This document shows, in pieces, positions 60,513 to 64,000 of a stretch of 64,000 nt of DNA. A model generated the notes under the pieces. The model did no database searches. It saw only the letters and a program-made list of their open reading frames with translations, and was not told the origin of the DNA. How positions within the stretch are numbered: the stretch's first letter is position 1; each line of letters opens with the position of its first letter. Location: positions 1-64,000 of the forward strand of contig NZ_KB891812.1 in NCBI RefSeq assembly GCF_000373565.1, given 5' to 3'. This DNA comes from Streptomyces sp. HmicA12 (GTDB lineage Bacteria; Actinomycetota; Actinomycetes; Streptomycetales; Streptomycetaceae). A program made the translations under genes and the position numbers.

Positions 60513-61088
60513 TCAGGCGGCGAAGCCGATGTTCATGACGTATTCGTAAGCGCCGTAGTCGGAGCCGAGGTCGGCGGTGATGTCGCCGAACCAGGCCTCG
60601 TCCATGGTCGCGTCGTCGTCGGCCACCCATGCCTGAACCATCCGGTCCCAGTTCCTTACGTTCAGGGTGCGGAAGGAGACGTCGCGCTGGAGGGGGCGGG
60701 AGACCTGTGACTGGTTGAGCGGGTGGAACTCGACCCGGGTGCCGCGTCCTTGCCGGTTGAGGCGCTGCAGGAGGTGGCGGGCGATGTTCTGACGGCGTAC
60801 GCGAAGGTAGACGGCGTCCAGCTGGGCCAGGCTCTTCTTCGACGGTGTCGCTTTGCCCTCGGCCCAGCGCTTGAGGGTGCGGTCGGTGACCGTGAGGCCG
60901 GCGGCGCGGGCGGCTGCCTTGGCGTGAGCGGTGCGGGTGAGGTAGTGCAGGCGGGCCAGCATGCCGCGGCGCTGGGTGACGGGAGTGGCGATGAAGCCGG
61001 CGAGGGCATCGAGCTGGCGGGCCGCGGCCTCGTAGCCCTTGATGCCGCGGGCGCCGAACTTGCCGAACTCCAGATTCCTGTCGGGCAT
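60513..61088 (-). CDS. tpg: Telomere terminal protein Tpg
   Basis: The 191-residue protein matches the Streptomyces terminal protein that becomes covalently linked to the 5' ends of linear replicons and primes end patching. Features are a basic N-terminal half with a helix-turn-helix-like DRTLKRWAEGKATPSKKSLA, RRQNIARHLLQRLNRQGRGT and RVEFHPLNQSQVSRPLQRDV, and SFRTLNVRNWDRMVQAWVAD, ending in an acidic tail (DLGSDYGAYEYVMNIGFAA). The typical length is about 185 residues. Its ATG follows the tap stop with no gap (TAAATG), behind a GGAGGGGGAG site, so translation is coupled to tap. Confidence 0.88.
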   Translation of the reverse strand: MPDRNLEFGKFGARGIKGYEAAARQLDALAGFIATPVTQRRGMLARLHYLTRTAHAKAAARAAGLTVTDRTLKRWAEGKATPSKKSLAQLDAVYLRVRRQNIARHLLQRLNRQGRGTRVEFHPLNQSQVSRPLQRDVSFRTLNVRNWDRMVQAWVADDDATMDEAWFGDITADLGSDYGAYEYVMNIGFAA

Positions 61089-62678
61089 TTACTCCCCCTC
61101 CCCGGGGTGCGGGGTCTGGTCGGTGCTGGTGCCGGCCGTGTAGCGGTCCTTGACCTTGACCTCGGTAACGCCGCGGCCCTCGGCGAAGACACGGCGCCAG
61201 TCACCGATGACGTGGAGTTCGTCGGTGCCCATCGCGCGGACCACGCTCAGGCCCTCTTCGTGGGCCTTCAAAGCCTTCATCCACAGGTTGGCGAAGGCCT
61301 GCGAGCGGATGAGGTGCATCCAGTCCGGCCGGTACAGTTCCCGGTTGTAGTTCGACTCCCCCATCGTGGAGACGAACTTGGAGTACATCGCTTTCACGTA
61401 TTCCAGCGTCACCTCGTCGCCGTCGGCGATTGCCGTGTCGCGGGCGTCCTTCAGCGCGATCCGGAACTTCTCCAGCAGGCCCTCGGTCGCCCCGGAGGTG
61501 TAGGACTCGTGGATCACCGGGGGTTCGCAGAGGCCGTACTTCGGACCCGACAGGCGGAGCAGCAGGCGCAGCGTCGGCTCGGTCACCCACAGCGGGCCGG
61601 GCTCGTCGCGCTGCCCGACCGGGTTCGGCAGGACAGCCTCGTGGTCCCAGTGCGGCGGGGTGATCAGGTGGATGCCGGCCCGGCGGCGGTCGTGACCGAC
61701 GCCGCCCGCGGAGTGCTCCAGCTGCCCCAGCGGCAAATGGGTTTTGAGGGCGGACAGATAGGCGCCGTTGATGTCGAGGGCGGTCACCTCGTGCTCACCG
61801 GGCGGCAGTTCGTGCCGGGTCCACTTGGGGCGAGCCTCCCACACCTGGTCGGCGCCGCGCGAGGACTGCTTCTTCAGAACGTCCGGCATCCACGGATGCG
61901 CGACCACGTCGTAGCGGCCGCCCTTGCGGGTGGTGTCAAGGAGAGCCATCGCGTCCGGGATCGCCTTCTTCACCAGCGCCGCCGTCGCGGCCTCCACGTC
62001 GCCCTGATGCTGGGCGAGCGCGGCCTGCACGGCCTGGCCGATCAGGTCCACCGCTTCGCCGGAGGGCTGGAAGGCGCGGCGGGTGGGTCGACGGCTCGCC
62101 GGCCGGGCAGGTTCCGGTTGAGGGGCGGGCGGTGCAGCGTCCTCGGGCTGCGGTGTCACGCTGCTGCAGTCGGCCGGGTCGAGGTGCTGCGGAAAGCCCG
62201 CCACCCGCTGCCCCGCCGGATTCCCGCACAACACGCACGGCTCCGGAGCCCCCAGCACTTCGACGTCCTCGGCATCGTCCGCGTCTCCGCCACCCTCCGT
62301 GCGGGCCGCGTTCCGCGCATCGCCGTCGGTCCATGACGGGCCGGAAGGAGGCGGGCCGCCCGCTTCCGGGGATCCGGGTAGCACGGGGGCGTCGGCCGCC
62401 GGCTCGCCGCCCGAGGGCGACGGCGACGGCGACGGCGCGAGTTTCGCGGTCAGGCCGTCCAGAAGGTAGGCGTACCTGGTCCGCACCTCGCCGGACGGGG
62501 CGCGGCGCCCCGTCTCCCAGCCGCCCACGGTGGAGGGACTCACACCCAGAGCCCGCGCCACCTGCGCCATCGACAGTCCGGCCTGCTCACGCAGTTCCCG
62601 CCGGGCCTGCGCATCAGGCAGCTCGGCCTCCGGCGCAACGGAGGCGAGCAGGGAGTCGATCGCGTCGAAGTCGCTCAT
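61089..62678 (-). CDS. tap: Telomere-associated protein Tap
   Basis: The 529-residue protein begins with an XRE-type helix-turn-helix (ARRELREQAGLSMAQVARAL, GVSPSTVGGWETGRRAP). A Pro/Ala-rich hinge and a Cys-rich patch follow (EPCVLCGNPAGQRVAGFPQH). The conserved core has HEVTALDINGAYLSALKTHL, PLGQLEHSAGGVGHDRRRAG, IHLITPPHWDH and KYGLCEPPVIHESYTSGATE. Tap recruits Tpg to telomere 3' overhangs during end patching. Described Tap proteins are longer (about 740 residues), so this is a compact form. It overlaps the upstream small gene by 4 bp (ATGA) and abuts tpg. Confidence 0.85.
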   Translation of the reverse strand: MSDFDAIDSLLASVAPEAELPDAQARRELREQAGLSMAQVARALGVSPSTVGGWETGRRAPSGEVRTRYAYLLDGLTAKLAPSPSPSPSGGEPAADAPVLPGSPEAGGPPPSGPSWTDGDARNAARTEGGGDADDAEDVEVLGAPEPCVLCGNPAGQRVAGFPQHLDPADCSSVTPQPEDAAPPAPQPEPARPASRRPTRRAFQPSGEAVDLIGQAVQAALAQHQGDVEAATAALVKKAIPDAMALLDTTRKGGRYDVVAHPWMPDVLKKQSSRGADQVWEARPKWTRHELPPGEHEVTALDINGAYLSALKTHLPLGQLEHSAGGVGHDRRRAGIHLITPPHWDHEAVLPNPVGQRDEPGPLWVTEPTLRLLLRLSGPKYGLCEPPVIHESYTSGATEGLLEKFRIALKDARDTAIADGDEVTLEYVKAMYSKFVSTMGESNYNRELYRPDWMHLIRSQAFANLWMKALKAHEEGLSVVRAMGTDELHVIGDWRRVFAEGRGVTEVKVKDRYTAGTSTDQTPHPGEGE

Positions 62679-62938
62679 CGGCGGCCCCCCTCCTTCGAGT
62701 CGCCCCGCTGGGACCGGCGACGCTCGGCCAGCGCCGGGGTGACCGTCTCCTTCACGCGCTGCTGCCCCCACCCGGTGATGTCCGCCGCCCGCCCGATCCG
62801 GCCGTGAACCGGTCGGCCCGTGATGGGATCGCGGGCCAAGAACACGCGCAGCGCGGCAGCGACCCGCTCCTCGGCAGCCCTCAACGCCACCACCGCTTCA
62901 GTAAGTTCCCGCTCGTCACCCGGATTCGACACAAGCAT
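62675..62938 (-). CDS. Small protein upstream of tap
   Basis: The 87-residue protein from ATG 62938 contains NPGDERELTEAVVALRAAEE, RVAAALRVFLARDPITGRPV, HGRIGRAADITGWGQQRVKE and TVTPALAERRRSQRG. The first half is a helix and the second looks like a small DNA-binding helix-turn-helix with a basic tail. It overlaps tap by ATGA and is therefore the first gene of the tap-tpg transcript. No characterised function is known to me; a role in telomere replication or in operon control is a reasonable guess. Confidence 0.65.
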   Translation of the reverse strand: MLVSNPGDERELTEAVVALRAAEERVAAALRVFLARDPITGRPVHGRIGRAADITGWGQQRVKETVTPALAERRRSQRGDSKEGGRR

Positions 62939-63010
62939 ATTCTGCTTAATTTGAGGACCATTGTCAAAACAATGACAGTCATCAATCCATTGAGCGTCAA
63001 CCAATGTGGG
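62939..63010. promoter_or_regulatory. AT-rich promoter region of the telomere operon
   Basis: This 70-base stretch is much richer in A and T than its surroundings. It contains CATTGT-CAAA-ACAATG, a perfect 6-bp-arm palindrome around 62971-62986. Confidence 0.5.
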
Positions 63011-63218
63011 CGGTCTCCGGCTCCGATCCACCGGGCGGACCAGGAGGACCGGCCTACCACTTCCGGCCCGCCCCTCCACGCCACGGCTTGCACGCCCCAC
63101 GGACCCGACCACTCGTCCGAACTCCCGGACACTCACCCCCGCCAACCGGCCGAACCGCCCCCACGGCCGGTCCGGCCTGACAGACCGTCACGCGGGCACC
63201 CCGGCAGAGGCGACGCGC

Positions 63219-63770
63219 TCACTCGGCAGCGGTGGCCGCCTTCCGGCTGCGGAAGGCGGCCACCCGCGCGCGGTTCTGGCACGTGACCGAGCAGAAGCGG
63301 CGGCGACCACCCGGCGACTGGTCGACGTAGACATCGGCGCAGCGACCGCCCGTGCACACGCCGACGCGGGCGAAGCCCTGTTCCCCGAGGTACTGCCGCA
63401 GAGCGAGTGCCGCCGCCGCGACGAGTGCACGGTCGGCGCTGCCCACGCTCCAGACGGCGTCGAGCCGGTCGTCGTCCACGGCGTCGAGGACCGGGCGCGT
63501 GCCGCCGGTGGACAGCAGCCGGGTCAGCCGCCGGGCGCAGGTGGCAGCGTCGGTGGCGGCGAACACCGGGTGCAGCGCGTCCGCCGCGGCGACCAGCGCC
63601 TGGCCGGTCAGCCCGTTCCGTACGTCATCGGGAAGGCCCAGGTCCGTGAGGGTGTCCACCGACGGCAGCGGCTCCTGCGTGCGGCCGCCTTCCTGGCGCG
63701 GCCGGGTCCCCCACCCGTTGACCAGGTGGGTCAAAGCGCCCAGCGGGAGTGGTGAGATGGTGATCGCCAT
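63219..63770 (-). CDS. CGNR zinc-finger regulator, divergent from a LysE-type exporter
   Basis: The 183-residue protein starts MAITISPLPLGALTHLVNGW. The middle is helical (GQALVAAADALHPVFAATDA, SADRALVAAAALALRQYLG). The C-terminal zinc finger is RVGVCTGGRCADVYVDQSPG, GRRRFCSVTCQNRARVAAFR with SRK, where the usual CGNR tetrad reads CQNR. It is divergent from the LysE-type gene at 63891, and the intervening 120 bases hold a palindrome pair that is probably its operator. It is likely to repress the exporter until substrate appears. Confidence 0.83.
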   Translation of the reverse strand: MAITISPLPLGALTHLVNGWGTRPRQEGGRTQEPLPSVDTLTDLGLPDDVRNGLTGQALVAAADALHPVFAATDAATCARRLTRLLSTGGTRPVLDAVDDDRLDAVWSVGSADRALVAAAALALRQYLGEQGFARVGVCTGGRCADVYVDQSPGGRRRFCSVTCQNRARVAAFRSRKAATAAE

Positions 63771-63776
63771 GGCATC

Positions 63777-63859
63777 AGCGTAACGCGTTGAGAGGACTTA
63801 TGCCGTTGCGCTCCACCCTTGCCCTGCGTAACGTATTCAGAGAGATAAATGCGTTACGC
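63777..63859. promoter_or_regulatory. Operator cluster between CGNR and LysE-type genes
   Basis: GCGTAACGTATT (63826-63837) and AATGCGTTACGC (63848-63859) form a near-perfect inverted repeat with a 10-base spacer. A third half-site, GCGTAACGCGTT, lies at 63778-63789 directly at the CGNR start. Confidence 0.7.
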
Positions 63860-63890
63860 GGCTGCGGTCGAGGGACCCCCGGAGGACGGC

Positions 63891-64000
63891 ATGCTGGATC
63901 TCACTCTTCTCCCCGCCTACCTGGCGGCTGTCGCCCTGGTCACGATCGCGCCCGGGCCTGACGCCGCGTACATCGTCGCGGTGGCCGTGGAACGCGGGCC
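63891..64000 (+). CDS. LysE/RhtB-family exporter, N-terminus only
   Basis: ATG 63891 follows GGAGG and begins MLDLTLLPAYLAAVALVTIA, then PGPDAAYIVAVAVERG. The PGPD motif after the first helix is the LysE/RhtB hallmark. The gene is cut by the window end after 36 codons. Members export amino acids or related small molecules. The divergent CGNR gene and the palindromes between them suggest local control. Confidence 0.8.
   Translation, partial: MLDLTLLPAYLAAVALVTIAPGPDAAYIVAVAVERG

Noticed and set aside
1..64000. tRNA, rRNA and CRISPR arrays
   Set aside because: No cloverleaf-like, rRNA-like or regularly spaced repeat sequence was noticed while reading; the tandem repeats seen are single duplications.

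Overview
This is GC-rich actinomycete DNA with strong third-position GC, frequent GTG starts and Streptomyces-type families: an SsgA-like protein, PRC/DUF2382 and CGNR proteins, a Tat-exported hydrolase and a Tap/Tpg telomere pair. It is best read as the accessory arm of a linear Streptomyces chromosome, or a large linear plasmid. The evidence is the tap-tpg operon near the right edge, many insertion-sequence remnants, and at least a dozen broken genes. No rRNA, tRNA, CRISPR array or biosynthetic gene cluster was seen.

Layout. 0-13 kb is a decayed zone. It holds an IS3 fragment joined to an Rhs fragment, a SUKH-type (SMI1/KNR4) gene, small cysteine-cluster proteins, a secreted metalloprotease, two tiny membrane proteins, an Mrr-type nuclease cut by a stop codon, a DUF4240/DUF4253 pair, a broken DUF6262 gene, one complete IS5-family element, and a secreted peptidoglycan-binding M15 peptidase bounded by a second, decayed IS5 copy. 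13-27 kb holds a TetR/SDR pair with a matching operator, a stress-type PRC/DUF2382 protein, a lipoprotein, a two-gene membrane unit, a frameshifted SDR, another TetR, a hydrolase, and a LuxR/pyruvate-dehydrogenase junction where both genes are truncated.

27-59 kb is the most interesting part. It is a catabolic and stress island rich in alpha/beta hydrolases, with an SRPBCC-SDR operon, a tannase-type esterase, a sulfite-oxidase-fold protein with a cytochrome b561 partner, OsmC, a broken catalase, an aldehyde dehydrogenase, a creatininase-family protein, an MFS exporter, two YccA-type membrane proteins, an ECF sigma factor and several regulators. A 21-bp palindrome of the form GTNACC-N9-GGTNAC recurs upstream of at least eight of these genes, twice as a pair exactly 42 bp apart, and once directly against the GTG start of a CGNR regulator gene. 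This looks like a dispersed local regulon not explained by single-gene annotation. A different 24-bp motif links the aldehyde dehydrogenase promoter with the MFS/TetR promoter region.

59-64 kb holds an IS5 remnant, a dienelactone-hydrolase-like gene, the tpg-tap operon with a small upstream partner, and a CGNR regulator divergent from a LysE-type exporter that runs off the window. Where start codons were ambiguous, the choice is explained in the entry. All functions are inferred from reading sequence motifs; no database search was run.
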